A stretch of DNA of 64,000 nucleotides from Lachnospiraceae bacterium (GCA_022510615.1 JAFLTC010000003.1:99685-163684); one strand, 5' to 3'; shown: positions 35,858 through 44,706, counted from the stretch's first letter. Numbers and translations: made by a program. Notes: generated from the letters alone by a model not told the origin.

Positions 35858-36262
35858 TTACTTTAACTTGCTATACTCTTCGTCGCTCACCGGCTCCAGC
35901 CATTCATTGGATCCTTCCTCTGCCGGCACCTCCACTGCCAAATGAGCAAACCAGGAATCCGGAGCGGCACCGTGCCAGTGCTTCACTCCTTCCGGAATGT
36001 TGACAACATCTCCGGGATGAAGCTCGCGGGCTTCCTTTCCCCACTCCTGATAATATCCTCTGCCGGCTGTTACAAGCAATATTTGACCACCGCCGCTTTT
36101 GGCATGATGAATATGCCAGTTATTACGGCAGCCCGGCTCAAAGGTAACATTACCAATAACAACCTGCTCCGTGGACAGCATGTTCAGATAACTCTGTCCG
36201 GTAAAAAATTTTGCAAAAGCATCATTTTCCTTTCCTATAGGGAATACACTAATTTCCTTCAT
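35858..36262 (-). CDS. Cupin-domain protein
   Basis: The protein has 134 residues forming a single cupin. Motif 1 is WHIHHAKSGGGQILLVTAGRG; motif 2 is HPGDVVNIPEGVKHWHGAA. The His residues expected to bind a metal are present. Such small cupins often accompany carboxymuconolactone decarboxylase-like or oxidoreductase genes, but none is next to it here. The start is behind AAGGAGG. It lies downstream of the GH27 gene and is probably cotranscribed. Confidence 0.82.
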   Translation of the reverse strand: MKEISVFPIGKENDAFAKFFTGQSYLNMLSTEQVVIGNVTFEPGCRNNWHIHHAKSGGGQILLVTAGRGYYQEWGKEARELHPGDVVNIPEGVKHWHGAAPDSWFAHLAVEVPAEEGSNEWLEPVSDEEYSKLK

Positions 36263-36279
36263 ATTAACCTCCTTTTTCT

Positions 36280-36336
36280 CTATGCCAGCAGTTCCTCTGC
36301 CAAAGCCTCCATCTCAGGAACATTTTCATTCTTCAT
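36280..36336 (-). CDS. Possible 18-residue peptide between GH27 and cupin genes
   Basis: The ATG overlaps the end of the GH27 gene in another frame, and 18 codons follow (starting MKNENVPEMEA, acidic, helical). It ends 17 bases before the cupin start. There is no clear ribosome site of its own, so it could be translated by coupling. It may equally be the remnant of a lost gene's 3' end. Confidence 0.2.
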   Translation of the reverse strand: MKNENVPEMEALAEELLA

Positions 36337-37594
36337 GGCAGATTAATTGTAATAAAAGACAGTCATGACTTTTTAGCTCCAACGACTCTGCCGGCTCTAT
36401 CCGTCCCCTGCTCCAGAGCTCCTCTGCCTCTTTTTCCTTTCCTGTCATATAGTCCGCAGGACAAAGGCTGATTTTCTCGTCCGACACATTAAATACCGCC
36501 AGATATGTCAGATTTTTCTCTTTATCTTCTGTCTTCCAGACAATGACGGCATCCCCCCGTTTTATCTCCCTTGCCCTCTGTGGCAGTTCCAGCAGATGGA
36601 GTACTTTTTTATTTGTCAGGAGGGAAAGGGTTTCCTCATCCAGCTTTGTAAGCTCCGCCCCTAACATAAGCGGTGATCGGAATATGCACCACAGCGTCAT
36701 CATGGTGCGCTGTTCTTCTCTTGTCAGACGTGTTATCCGCTCCTCCAGAAAGCCTTTTCCTATCCACCCAAGAGGCAGCATATCACAGTCCGGATAGCCG
36801 CCGTCCCCCACATGATCCTGCCAGTTCCGGCAGCGGTCAAACATATCTCTCAGAGATTTCCAGTTGTCCCACAAATCATCTGTAATCCGCCACATATTTG
36901 CATTTTTATGATAAAATTCGGCCTCTTTTACCAGCGCCGGTCCCGGGGATAAGCTAAGTACAATATCCCTCCCGGTTTTCTCGATTGCCCGATGGAGCAT
37001 TTCGGTTTCTTTTCTGGCAGAAGCTGCATCCATACGACATATATCATCACACTTGATAAAATCCACACCCCATCCGGCATACAGTTCTGCCAGGGAATCA
37101 TAATATTCCTGTGCCCCTTCCTCCTCCGGGTATACGCCATACATATCAGGATTCCAATTACAAATAGAATAGGGATTGGCAATCTCATGGGCATAACGGT
37201 CGCTGCCATATATTTTTGTCCGTTCATAAGCCGCTCTGCGGGGAATTCCCCTCATGATATGAATGCCAAATTTAAGCCCCTTGCTATGAACATATTCTGC
37301 TAAGGGCAAAAAACCTTTTCCTCCTGCGGAAGAAGGAAAACGATCGACACAGGGAAGCAGTCTCCCATACTCATCCATTTCCACTTTGCCAAAGGGAACA
37401 TACTGGAACTTTTCTCTCTCTTTGCCCGCATCATAGGAATACCAGGCAATATCTATCACGATATATTCCCAGCCAAATTCTCTTAAATGCTCTGCCATAT
37501 AGTCCGCATTTGCCCGAATCTGCTCCTCATTTACCGTAGTGTCATAATAATCATAACTATTCCACCCCATCGGTGGTTTTTTCAGTAAAATCAT
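36326..37594 (-). CDS. Glycoside hydrolase family 27 (alpha-galactosidase-like)
   Basis: The protein has 422 residues without a signal peptide, so it is cytosolic. It opens with PPMGWNSYDYYDTTV. Further family blocks are YIVIDIAWY, GRLLPCVDRFPS, GLKFGIHIMRGIPR, WGVDFIKCDD (nucleophile Asp) and WRITDDLWDNW (acid/base Asp). A ~70-residue C-terminal beta domain follows. GH27 removes alpha-galactosyl (or in some branches beta-L-arabinopyranosyl) residues. The IDIAWY-MDEYGRLLP-GIHIMRGIPR branch is the bacterial one, where either specificity is possible. No sugar transporter is adjacent. Confidence 0.85.
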   Translation of the reverse strand: MILLKKPPMGWNSYDYYDTTVNEEQIRANADYMAEHLREFGWEYIVIDIAWYSYDAGKEREKFQYVPFGKVEMDEYGRLLPCVDRFPSSAGGKGFLPLAEYVHSKGLKFGIHIMRGIPRRAAYERTKIYGSDRYAHEIANPYSICNWNPDMYGVYPEEEGAQEYYDSLAELYAGWGVDFIKCDDICRMDAASARKETEMLHRAIEKTGRDIVLSLSPGPALVKEAEFYHKNANMWRITDDLWDNWKSLRDMFDRCRNWQDHVGDGGYPDCDMLPLGWIGKGFLEERITRLTREEQRTMMTLWCIFRSPLMLGAELTKLDEETLSLLTNKKVLHLLELPQRAREIKRGDAVIVWKTEDKEKNLTYLAVFNVSDEKISLCPADYMTGKEKEAEELWSRGRIEPAESLELKSHDCLLLQLICHEE

Positions 37595-37651
37595 TCCAAC
37601 TCACCGCCTTAATTCATTTACCTTACACCATAATATTAAAATATGACGCAA

Positions 37652-37684
37652 AGAAACGCAACAGCAAATTGCTATTGCGTTTCT
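37652..37684 (-). terminator. Terminator after cysK
   Basis: AGAAACGCAA(C)AGCAA and TTGCT(A)TTGCGTTTCT form a nearly perfect stem just downstream of the cysK stop. The T-run on the minus strand is short (TTTCTTT). Confidence 0.55.
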
Positions 37685-37698
37685 AAAGCATGTTTTAT

Positions 37699-38628
37699 TT
37701 ATTCTGAAAATAATGGGGTGGATAAATATCTGTCACCGGTATCCGGGAGAAGAACAACAATATTCTTGCCCTTATTCTCCGGCCGTTTTGCCAGTTCGGT
37801 AGCAGCCCACAGTGCCGCTCCGGAAGAAATCCCCACTAATACGCCCTCTCTTCTTGCTATCTCTCTTCCTGTCTCAAAAGCGTCCTCATTTTCTACGGCA
37901 ATAATTTCATCATAAATATCTGTATTCAGTGTATCCGGTACAAATCCGGCACCGATTCCCTGAATCTTATGCGCTCCTGCCTCTCCCTTTGATAAAACCG
38001 GGGAAGCAGCCGGCTCTACTGCTACAATTTTTACATCCGGCTTTTTGGATTTTAAATATTCTCCTACACCGGAAACGGTACCGCCGGTACCGACACCGGA
38101 TACAAAAATATCTACTGTGCCTTCGGTATCCTCCCAGATTTCAGGTCCGGTGGTTCTCAAATGAGCTCTTGGGTTTAAAGGATTAATAAACTGTCCCGGA
38201 ATAAAGCTTCCCGGAATTTCTGCTGCCAGTTCATCTGCCTTGGCAATGGCACCCTTCATTCCCTTTGTTCCGTCTGTCAGCACCAGCTCTGCGCCGTATG
38301 CTTTCATCAGATTTCTACGCTCCACGCTCATGGTCTCCGGCATTGTAATAATAATGCGGATTCCCAAAGAAGCAGCAATGGCTGCAAGACCGATTCCCGT
38401 ATTCCCGCTGGTAGGCTCAATAATAACGGAATCCTTTGTCAAGGTTCCCTTTTCCCATGCATCCTCAATAATTTCCCTGGCAATACGGTCTTTTACACTA
38501 CCTGCCGGGTTAAAGTACTCCAGCTTTGCCAAAATTTTTGCCTCCAGATTCTTTGCTTTTTCATAATTTCCCAACTCCAGAATCGGAGTATTTCCTACTA
38601 ACTCTGTTACTTTCTTATAAATTGCCAT
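37699..38628 (-). CDS. cysK: Cysteine synthase A (O-acetylserine sulfhydrylase)
   Basis: The protein has 309 residues. It is a PLP enzyme that makes cysteine from O-acetylserine and sulfide. The PLP lysine sits in [11 protein letters not shown], the substrate loop is [11 protein letters not shown], and the phosphate loop is [17 protein letters not shown]. It lies 26 bases after metY, in an apparent metY-cysK operon under the Rrf2-type regulator gene upstream. Confidence 0.94.
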   Translation of the reverse strand: MAIYKKVTELVGNTPILELGNYEKAKNLEAKILAKLEYFNPAGSVKDRIAREIIEDAWEKGTLTKDSVIIEPTSGNTGIGLAAIAASLGIRIIITMPETMSVERRNLMKAYGAELVLTDGTKGMKGAIAKADELAAEIPGSFIPGQFINPLNPRAHLRTTGPEIWEDTEGTVDIFVSGVGTGGTVSGVGEYLKSKKPDVKIVAVEPAASPVLSKGEAGAHKIQGIGAGFVPDTLNTDIYDEIIAVENEDAFETGREIARREGVLVGISSGAALWAATELAKRPENKGKNIVVLLPDTGDRYLSTPLFSE

Positions 38629-38654
38629 GTGGGTACTTCCTTTCTTTTCATTTT

Positions 38655-39962
38655 TTATTTTACTGCTGCAAACGCCTCTTCCAAGTCTTCAATAATATCA
38701 TCAACATGCTCTGTTCCTATGGAAAGACGTATTGTATTCGGCTGAATTCCTACCTGCTTTAGTTCCTCGCCACTGAGCTGTGAGTGGGTTGTGCTGGCCG
38801 GATGAATTACCAAAGATTTCACATCTGCCACATTGGCAAGAAGTGAAAACAACTCAAGATTATCAATGAAATCTTTTGCTGTTCTGTCATCTCCCTTAAT
38901 TTCAAAGGTAAAAATAGAACCTCCGCCATTCGGGAAATATTTCTGGTACAGTTCTTTTTGTTTCGCATCTGTGGAGATAGACGGATGATGAACCGCCTCC
39001 ACCTGTGGATGCTTACTTAAGTATTCTACCACCTTTAAGCTGTTTTCCACATGGCGCTCTACCCGGAGAGAAAGCGTCTCTAAGCCCTGCAGGAAGAAAA
39101 ATGCGTGGAATGGTGACATCGTAGCTCCGGTATCCCGAAGCAGGATGGCACGAATCTTTGTTACAAACGCAGCCGGGCCTACTGCTTTGGTAAAGCTGAC
39201 ACCATGATAACTCGGGTTTGGCTTTGTGAGGCTCTCAAATTTTCCGGATGCCTCCCAGTCAAATTTTCCGCTGTCGACAATAACACCGCCAATGGTTGTT
39301 CCATGTCCGCCGATAAACTTTGTTGCTGAGTGGATCACAATATCAGCCCCGTACTCAATCGGACGAACCAGATACGGTGTGGCAAAGGTATTGTCAATTA
39401 CCAATGGTATTTTATTCTGATGGGCAATCCCCGCAATAGCCTCAATATCGACTACATCCGAATTTGGATTTCCCAGTGTTTCAATAAACACAGCTTTTGT
39501 ATTTTCCTGAATAGCTGACTGAATCCCCTCCAGATTATGAGGGTCAACAAAGGTTGTCTGGATGCCGTAATCCGGCAATGTGTGCTCAAGCAGATTATAG
39601 GTCCCGCCATAAATATTGCTGGCCGACACAATATGGTCTCCTGCCTGTGCCAGGGTGCGGAACGTATAATCAATGGCTGCTGCCCCGCTTGCTACGCCGA
39701 GGGCTGCCACGCCGCCTTCCAGACTGGCAATTCTCTGTTCGAAAATATCCTGTGTCGGATTTGTCAGTCTTCCATATATATTACCGGCATCGGCAAGACT
39801 GAATCTTGCTGCTGCATGGTCGCTGTTGTGAAACACATAGGATGATGTCTGGTAAATCGGAACCGCTCTGGCATCCGTAACCGCATCTGCCTGTTCCTGT
39901 CCTACGTGTAACTGCAATGTTTCAAAATGTAAATTTCTGTCCTTATATTCTTTTTTACTCAT
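38655..39962 (-). CDS. metY: O-acetylhomoserine sulfhydrylase (aminocarboxypropyltransferase)
   Basis: The protein has 435 residues, the length of MetY rather than the ~390 of MetB/MetC. It is a PLP enzyme making homocysteine from O-acetylhomoserine and sulfide. Visible are [42 protein letters not shown], the PLP lysine in [16 protein letters not shown], and [14 protein letters not shown] near the C-terminus. The start is behind GGAGG. Its promoter is flanked by two palindromes (40004-40082), which makes sulfur-dependent control by the neighbouring Rrf2-type regulator likely. Confidence 0.92.
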   Translation of the reverse strand: MSKKEYKDRNLHFETLQLHVGQEQADAVTDARAVPIYQTSSYVFHNSDHAAARFSLADAGNIYGRLTNPTQDIFEQRIASLEGGVAALGVASGAAAIDYTFRTLAQAGDHIVSASNIYGGTYNLLEHTLPDYGIQTTFVDPHNLEGIQSAIQENTKAVFIETLGNPNSDVVDIEAIAGIAHQNKIPLVIDNTFATPYLVRPIEYGADIVIHSATKFIGGHGTTIGGVIVDSGKFDWEASGKFESLTKPNPSYHGVSFTKAVGPAAFVTKIRAILLRDTGATMSPFHAFFFLQGLETLSLRVERHVENSLKVVEYLSKHPQVEAVHHPSISTDAKQKELYQKYFPNGGGSIFTFEIKGDDRTAKDFIDNLELFSLLANVADVKSLVIHPASTTHSQLSGEELKQVGIQPNTIRLSIGTEHVDDIIEDLEEAFAAVK

Positions 39963-40003
39963 GATTCATTTCCTCCAATCGTTCCTTGTAAGTTATTTTC
40001 ACA

Positions 40004-40030
40004 GTATTCATACTGATATAGTATGAATAC
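40004..40030. promoter_or_regulatory. 27-bp perfect palindrome in the metY leader
   Basis: GTATTCATACT-GATAT-AGTATGAATAC has perfect 11-bp arms. It begins about five bases after the predicted metY start site, where a bound dimer would block elongation or initiation. It differs in sequence from the palindrome around the -35 box. Confidence 0.7.
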
Positions 40031-40041
40031 CAACAGTGAGT

Positions 40042-40082
40042 ATAATATAACACATTTCCTACTTTGTCAATAGGAAATGTGT
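40042..40082 (-). promoter_or_regulatory. metY promoter with its -35 box inside a 33-bp palindrome
   Basis: On the minus strand TTGACA (40065-40070), 17 bases, TATTAT (40042-40047). The -35 box lies in the 9-base loop between perfect 12-bp arms ACACATTTCCTA (40050-40061) and TAGGAAATGTGT (40071-40082). TAGGAA resembles half-sites of the CymR type of Rrf2 regulators. Confidence 0.7.
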
Positions 40083-40103
40083 ATTTTATCAAAATTATTC
40101 CAA

Positions 40104-40538
40104 TTATATCATGTAATCCCCATTTTTAGTCAGCTGCCAATCCACCAAATCCGCCAGTGTAACGTGGTCAATCACACCACTAATGGCATCGTTAAGTCTT
40201 TTCCATAAAATCACTGTCGCACAATCATCCATTCGCGGACAGTCTGTGATTTCATCATCTATACAATCCACCGGTGCCATACTTCCCTCTGTCAGCCGTA
40301 AAATCATTCCCACCGTGTATTCCTCCGGTCTCTTTGTCAAAAGATATCCTCCCTGAGGTCCCCGGATACTTCTCACATAACGGGCTTTATTGAGGACAGA
40401 AATAATCTGCTCTAAATATTTATCTGAGATATTCTGACGTTTTGCAATTTCTTTAATTCGTATCGGCCTCTCCGAATCATTCAACGCTAAATCTAACATC
40501 ATGCGAAGGGCATATCTTCCCTTTGTCGAAATTTTCAT
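40104..40538 (-). CDS. Rrf2-family regulator (CymR/IscR-like) of the sulfur genes
   Basis: The protein has 144 residues and starts MKISTKGRYALRMMLDLA, the Rrf2 hallmark, with a winged helix (IKEIAKRQNISDKYLEQIISVLNKARYVRSIRGPQGGYLL). Three cysteines are arranged C-x7-C-x5-C (residues ~92-106), close to the C-x5-C-x5-C Fe-S ligands of IscR. CymR proper lacks these. By position it should control metY-cysK. Its own promoter candidate TTGCAG-17-TATCAT is followed by a TAGTATACTA palindrome and TAGGAAT. It may sense Fe-S status or act with CysK as CymR does. Confidence 0.82.
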   Translation of the reverse strand: MKISTKGRYALRMMLDLALNDSERPIRIKEIAKRQNISDKYLEQIISVLNKARYVRSIRGPQGGYLLTKRPEEYTVGMILRLTEGSMAPVDCIDDEITDCPRMDDCATVILWKRLNDAISGVIDHVTLADLVDWQLTKNGDYMI

Positions 40539-40618
40539 GGCTGCCTCCTTTTTTCATATAATTCCTAGTATACTAATATGATACACCGAAAAATTCAAAA
40601 CTGCAAGTAATATTTGAA

Positions 40619-40649
40619 AACCCCTGCCAGATGTTATCCGACAGGGGTT
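40619..40649 (-). terminator. Terminator after amt-PII
   Basis: AACCCCTG (40619-40626) pairs with CAGGGGTT (40642-40649). On the minus strand TTTT follows. It lies 30 bases beyond the amt stop. Confidence 0.7.
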
Positions 40650-40678
40650 CTTCCTATTATTTTATTTTTTCAAAGCTT

Positions 40679-42394
40679 TTACTCATCATCATCCTGCAAA
40701 GCATCAAAACCGGTTTCACCCGTTCTTACCTTAATAACATCCTCCACATCGTATACGAAAATCTTTCCGTCTCCGATATGTCCTGTGTACAGAGCCTGTT
40801 TCGCCGCCTCAATTACCTTTTCAACCGGCACGGCACTGACAACAACCTCTACCTTAGTCTTAGGCAGCAGGGTGAAATCTACCGGAACACCACGGTAATA
40901 CTCTGCCGTTCCCTTCTGTGCACCACATCCAAGAACCTGTGTTACCGTAATACCGTTGACACCGATGGCCGACAAAGCCTCTTTCAAATCCTCGAACTTG
41001 CTCTGTTTTGCAATAATAGAAATCTTCGTAAATTTCGGAGTACCCCCCGGAACTTCTTTCCTCGGCTTTGGTTTTGGTGTCGGAACCTCTGTTACCGGAA
41101 CAGCTGCCTCCATCGGAGCGGAACCCGTAACCGGAGTCGTTCCCGGCAATGGTCCTCCCGCTGTATAGAATCTGTGACCGGCCGGCATAAAGTCTGCATA
41201 GGCACTTGGCAGACCATGCTCTGTTGCATCCAGACCTTCGATTTCCTCCTCGGCTGAAACGCGCAATCCCCAAATCTTATTGATTGCATAGAATACAATT
41301 CCCATAGCAATAGCGGCATATAAGGCAATAACAACGCAGCCAAGAAGCTGGATGCCAAGCTGACGGAACCCGCCGCCATAGAAAAGTCCCTTTGTAAAGT
41401 TTTCACCCTCATAAATATTGAAAAAACCTACGGCGACACCACCAAAGAAACCATTGCAGCCATGAACGGCAACAGCACCTACCGGGTCATCCACCTTCAG
41501 TATATTATCTACAAACCATACACCGACTACTACCAAAATACCGGACACAATACCGATTATGATAGCACCCAGTCCATCCACGGTATCACAACCTGCGGTA
41601 ATGGCAACCAGACCGGCAAGAGAACCGTTCAGACACATGGATACATCCGGCTTACCGTATTTTGCCCATGTAATAAACATTACGGCAAAAGTCGCAAAGG
41701 CCGGTGCCAGTGTCGTGGTACACAGAATCTGGGCTAACTGAGCGGAATCCGAAGCCGCCGCACCGTTAAATCCATACCAGGCAAACCATAAAATAAAGCA
41801 TCCAAGAGCACCGATGGTAATATTATGACCCGGAATTGCCTTTGCCTTTCCGCTCTTACTATACTTACCGATACGAGGTCCTAAAATGGCAGCCCCCACT
41901 AACGCTGACACACCACCAACCATGTGGATAACCGCAGAACCCGCAAAATCATGGAAGCCAATCTGCGCTAACCAACCAGCTCCGTTCCATGTCCATCCTG
42001 CCTCAATCGGATAAACAACCGCACTGATAATAGCGGAGTAAATACAATACATACTGAATTTTGTACGCTCTGCCATAGCACCGGACACGATAGTAGCACA
42101 GGTGGCACAAAATACCAGCTGGAAAAAGAAGTTCGTCCAGTTAAACTGTGTAAAATCGGTAAACATCTGATACTCCGGTTTACCGATGAGCCCAAAGAAA
42201 TAATTCTCCGAATTCATAATACCGTATCCAAGAAAAATAAACACGATTGTACCAATACAGAAATCCATCAGGTTTTTCATTATGATGTTTCCTGCATTTT
42301 TCGCCCTGGTAAAGCCAGTCTCTACCATTGCGAATCCGGCCTGCATAAAAAATACTAATACAGCACCAAGCAAATACCAAACACTCATATCCAT
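40679..42394 (-). CDS. amt: Ammonium channel Amt fused to a C-terminal PII regulatory domain
   Basis: The protein has 571 residues, starting at MDMSVW behind GGAGGTG. Residues 1-~405 are a standard Amt/MEP/Rh channel (MQAGFAMVETGFTRAKNAGN; GAGWLAQIGFHDFAGSAVIHMVGG; VDPVGAVAVHGCNGFFGGVAVGFF). A Pro/Thr/Lys linker follows (about 420-451). Residues ~452-571 are a complete PII (GlnB/GlnK) domain. It has the T-loop (QKGTAEYYRGVPVDF) and the ATP-binding B and C loops (TGHIGDGKIFV; KVRTGETG). Free GlnK proteins plug Amt when nitrogen is plentiful; here plug and channel are one chain. A leader terminator stands behind a perfect promoter. Confidence 0.92.
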   Translation of the reverse strand: MDMSVWYLLGAVLVFFMQAGFAMVETGFTRAKNAGNIIMKNLMDFCIGTIVFIFLGYGIMNSENYFFGLIGKPEYQMFTDFTQFNWTNFFFQLVFCATCATIVSGAMAERTKFSMYCIYSAIISAVVYPIEAGWTWNGAGWLAQIGFHDFAGSAVIHMVGGVSALVGAAILGPRIGKYSKSGKAKAIPGHNITIGALGCFILWFAWYGFNGAAASDSAQLAQILCTTTLAPAFATFAVMFITWAKYGKPDVSMCLNGSLAGLVAITAGCDTVDGLGAIIIGIVSGILVVVGVWFVDNILKVDDPVGAVAVHGCNGFFGGVAVGFFNIYEGENFTKGLFYGGGFRQLGIQLLGCVVIALYAAIAMGIVFYAINKIWGLRVSAEEEIEGLDATEHGLPSAYADFMPAGHRFYTAGGPLPGTTPVTGSAPMEAAVPVTEVPTPKPKPRKEVPGGTPKFTKISIIAKQSKFEDLKEALSAIGVNGITVTQVLGCGAQKGTAEYYRGVPVDFTLLPKTKVEVVVSAVPVEKVIEAAKQALYTGHIGDGKIFVYDVEDVIKVRTGETGFDALQDDDE

Positions 42395-42420
42395 AACAAG
42401 CACCTCCAAAAATTTGAAAT

Positions 42421-42454
42421 AAAAAAAGGTGCCAGAAACATTGTTCCTGACACC
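42421..42454 (-). terminator. Promoter-proximal terminator in the amt leader
   Basis: On the minus strand GGTGTCAGGAAC-AATG-TTTCTGGCACC is followed by eight T. It lies between the promoter and the ribosome site and begins about 12 bases after the predicted start. Transcription of amt must pass it, so attenuation is likely. Confidence 0.75.
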
Positions 42455-42473
42455 TTCGTCATCTACGAGTGCC

Positions 42474-42502
42474 ATTATAGAATCTCCTTTTTTAAATGTC
42501 AA
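42474..42502 (-). promoter_or_regulatory. Perfect sigma-A promoter of amt-PII
   Basis: TTGACA (42497-42502), 17 bases, TATAAT (42474-42479), with the start near 42467. The apparent upstream extension of the amt reading frame is only this promoter and leader. Confidence 0.8.
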
Positions 42503-42625
42503 TACCCTTTATTACTTTTTGGTGAAAAGCAACAAAGAGATAAGAAATAAATCCATTTTTTTCATCTTTTTTATCAGATTTCTTTTCTTTTTTTTATGAA
42601 TATGGTAGAATACTTTTTAATTTAT

Positions 42626-42645
42626 GGCAGCACGATGGCGCCAAT
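42626..42645. repeat. Dispersed near-palindromic element, copy upstream of 42665 gene
   Basis: GGCAGCACGATGGCGCCAAT shares AGCACGATGG and GCCAA with the copy at 55236-55253. It lies just before the ribosome site of the next gene. Confidence 0.5.
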
Positions 42646-42664
42646 GACCAGAAGGAGATTTCAT

Positions 42665-43420
42665 ATGGCAATTAACTTAAACGGGAAAAAAACATCCTTA
42701 AAGGAAGACGCTTCGATTTACAATAAACATCCCGGAGACATTTCTGAAAAAGAAAAATTGAAAACTATGACAGGCAAGCAAAAACGCTCGTATTTTGCCA
42801 CCTATTACCTTCCGCCAATCCTCATCGGTCTGGCGGTCATTGTGGTGGTTGGCTATATTTTATGGTCTGACTTTATAAACAAATCCGATATTTATCTGCG
42901 GTGCGCCATTTTAAATGAACAGATAGCAGATGGCGACCTCACCCGGATGGGGGATGAATTTACTGAACAGCTTGGTATGGATGCCGGCAAAAAGAAACCA
43001 TCCTTTTATGTTTACTATACCCGTTCGGATCTTGCCGCCGAAATTGGTGCCAATGCGGCAAGCGATTTATCCGAAATTACAAGCCGGCTGGTGGCCGGTG
43101 TTCTGGATTGCATGATTGCCGATGAAAAAGACGGCTCCAGCTATTATGATGGTGGTTTCTTCTTAAATCTGGAGGACTTTTTGACAAAAGAAGACTACGC
43201 CCGGTTACAAGATTCTTTATACATTCCAGAGCAGAATAATCCTGACAAAGCCGCCTACGGTATTTATCTGGACAAAAGCCCGGTCTATCAGGCTCTTTTT
43301 AAAGAAAAGAAAGCCTTTATTGAAAAACCGATTTTTTCCGTTATTTCAAATTCAGGACAGGAAAACAAGAAATACGCCCACAAGCTTATCTCCTTTTTTT
43401 TCCCGGAATCAGGGAACTGA
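42665..43420 (+). CDS. Single-pass membrane protein of unknown function
   Basis: The protein has 251 residues, starting at MAINLNGKK behind AAGGAG. The N-terminal ~55 residues are cytosolic and basic. One helix (ILIGLAVIVVVGYILWSDF, about 55-73) follows, then a ~175-residue outer domain. The outer part (YLRCAILNEQIADGDLTRMGDEFTEQL; FLNLEDFLTKEDYARLQDSLYI; YGIYLDKSPVYQALF) looks loosely like a degenerate solute-binding fold, but I would not name a family. It converges on the sortase gene 22 bases away. Confidence 0.65.
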   Translation: MAINLNGKKTSLKEDASIYNKHPGDISEKEKLKTMTGKQKRSYFATYYLPPILIGLAVIVVVGYILWSDFINKSDIYLRCAILNEQIADGDLTRMGDEFTEQLGMDAGKKKPSFYVYYTRSDLAAEIGANAASDLSEITSRLVAGVLDCMIADEKDGSSYYDGGFFLNLEDFLTKEDYARLQDSLYIPEQNNPDKAAYGIYLDKSPVYQALFKEKKAFIEKPIFSVISNSGQENKKYAHKLISFFFPESGN

Positions 43421-43441
43421 TGACAAAGTTCCCCAAAACCT

Positions 43442-44221
43442 CTATTTTTTTCGCCGTGCCACTACGACAAATCTTCCGTCCTCCGTGTGGTAAGCACAAG
43501 TTACCATTGTCAGCAACTGCTCTCCGTACTTTGGCGTGATTTTCGTGTCATACTGTGACAGCTTTTTAATGTTGGTAACATATTTTTCAAACTGTTTTTT
43601 CGATACATGTCCCGGATAGTTATAATATTTGAATACATCCTCATTATTTTTATAAATCTTGGAGTAAAAGGCCGCCACCACTTCGTATTCCCGTTCTTCA
43701 TACAGGGTATCAAAATAAACCGTTTTGTGCTTTTTATAAAAAGCTTCCGTCTGGTAATCCATCAGATGGCCAAACATCATACCGCTTTTCATATGATGTC
43801 CGTACAGCATAACATTACTGTTTTCATCCTGCACATCGCTTTTGGCATCGATAAACAGCAGTCCGTTTACATCTTCTTCCTTCTTGAAATTTCTATGTAA
43901 ATAATATTCCGGATCATTCTTCGTCTGCATAACCGGATAATCGATCGGGGTATCTTTAATCTGAACCCAGCCGATTAAATCCGAATTTTTTTTGTACAGC
44001 TTTTTATATTTTTTCATAATAGTATTGCCGGTGGGAGTCGTAAGAACCTCACCGTCGTCGGGTCCTGACCCACTTTCATTTCTTAATTCCACCAGCTCAT
44101 CCAACTCACTCTGGGCATGCTTTGCCCCCATGTAATAGCGGAGCAGATACAGTCCGCTTGCCACAAATACAAGAATACATGCTATGATAACTACATTCAT
44201 TACCCATTTTTTCTTTTCCAT
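43442..44221 (-). CDS. srtB: Class B sortase
   Basis: The protein has 259 residues. The start is at MEKKKW behind GGAGG. An N-terminal membrane helix (VVIIACILVFVASGLYLL) is followed by the sortase fold. Family marks are LIGWVQIKDTPIDYPVMQTKNDPEYYLHRNF, the catalytic His in MLYGHHMKSGMMF, and the catalytic Cys and Arg in LLTMVTCAYHTEDGRFVVVARR. It cleaves sorting signals and links surface proteins to peptidoglycan. No clear substrate with a C-terminal sorting signal is encoded in the window. Confidence 0.9.
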   Translation of the reverse strand: MEKKKWVMNVVIIACILVFVASGLYLLRYYMGAKHAQSELDELVELRNESGSGPDDGEVLTTPTGNTIMKKYKKLYKKNSDLIGWVQIKDTPIDYPVMQTKNDPEYYLHRNFKKEEDVNGLLFIDAKSDVQDENSNVMLYGHHMKSGMMFGHLMDYQTEAFYKKHKTVYFDTLYEEREYEVVAAFYSKIYKNNEDVFKYYNYPGHVSKKQFEKYVTNIKKLSQYDTKITPKYGEQLLTMVTCAYHTEDGRFVVVARRKK

Positions 44222-44244
44222 TTCTGCCTCCATTCTTCTACCGG

Positions 44245-44706
44245 TTAAAATTCCAGCCGCATAGATGTAAAACGTATTCCGTTTTCTTTTTTCTCCGGAC
44301 CAAGGGGAACAAATCCCATTTTCTTGTATACTTCTACCGCATAGGGGGATGAATTCACCGTCACGGCACGAATATTCAAATCCTGCTGCCGGTAATAATC
44401 CACCGCTACTTTTACAAGCTTTTTTGCAATTCCCAGTCGGTGAAACTGTTCCCGCACAAACAACAGACTGATATGCTGTCCGGTACGAATCGCGATTACC
44501 CCTACCAGATAATTATTCAGATAGCATCCCCAGAACATCATTTCGCCCTGATTGACCTTTTCCACCATATTACCATAATCGATAAAATGGCGAAAAGTCT
44601 GAACACCCATTTCTTCATATTCTGGCACCTCGTATTTTTCAAAAACCTCCCATACAAGTTCCAGCGCTTCCCGTAGCTGTTTTTGCCCTATTTTGCAAAT
44701 CTGCAT
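44245..44706 (-). CDS. GNAT-family N-acetyltransferase
   Basis: The protein has 153 residues. The acetyl-CoA motif A region reads HISLLFVREQFHRLGIAKKLVKVAVDYYRQ, and motif B is AVTVNSSPYAVEVYKKMGFVPLG. Both are typical of GNAT enzymes. The substrate is unknown. Nothing in the context identifies it. Confidence 0.85.
   Translation of the reverse strand: MQICKIGQKQLREALELVWEVFEKYEVPEYEEMGVQTFRHFIDYGNMVEKVNQGEMMFWGCYLNNYLVGVIAIRTGQHISLLFVREQFHRLGIAKKLVKVAVDYYRQQDLNIRAVTVNSSPYAVEVYKKMGFVPLGPEKKENGIRFTSMRLEF

Noticed and set aside
42395..42502. N-terminal extension of Amt reading MALVDDEG...
   Set aside because: The supposed start codon is part of the TATAAT box, and the frame runs through the leader terminator. 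A GGAGGTG ribosome site precedes MDMSVW.
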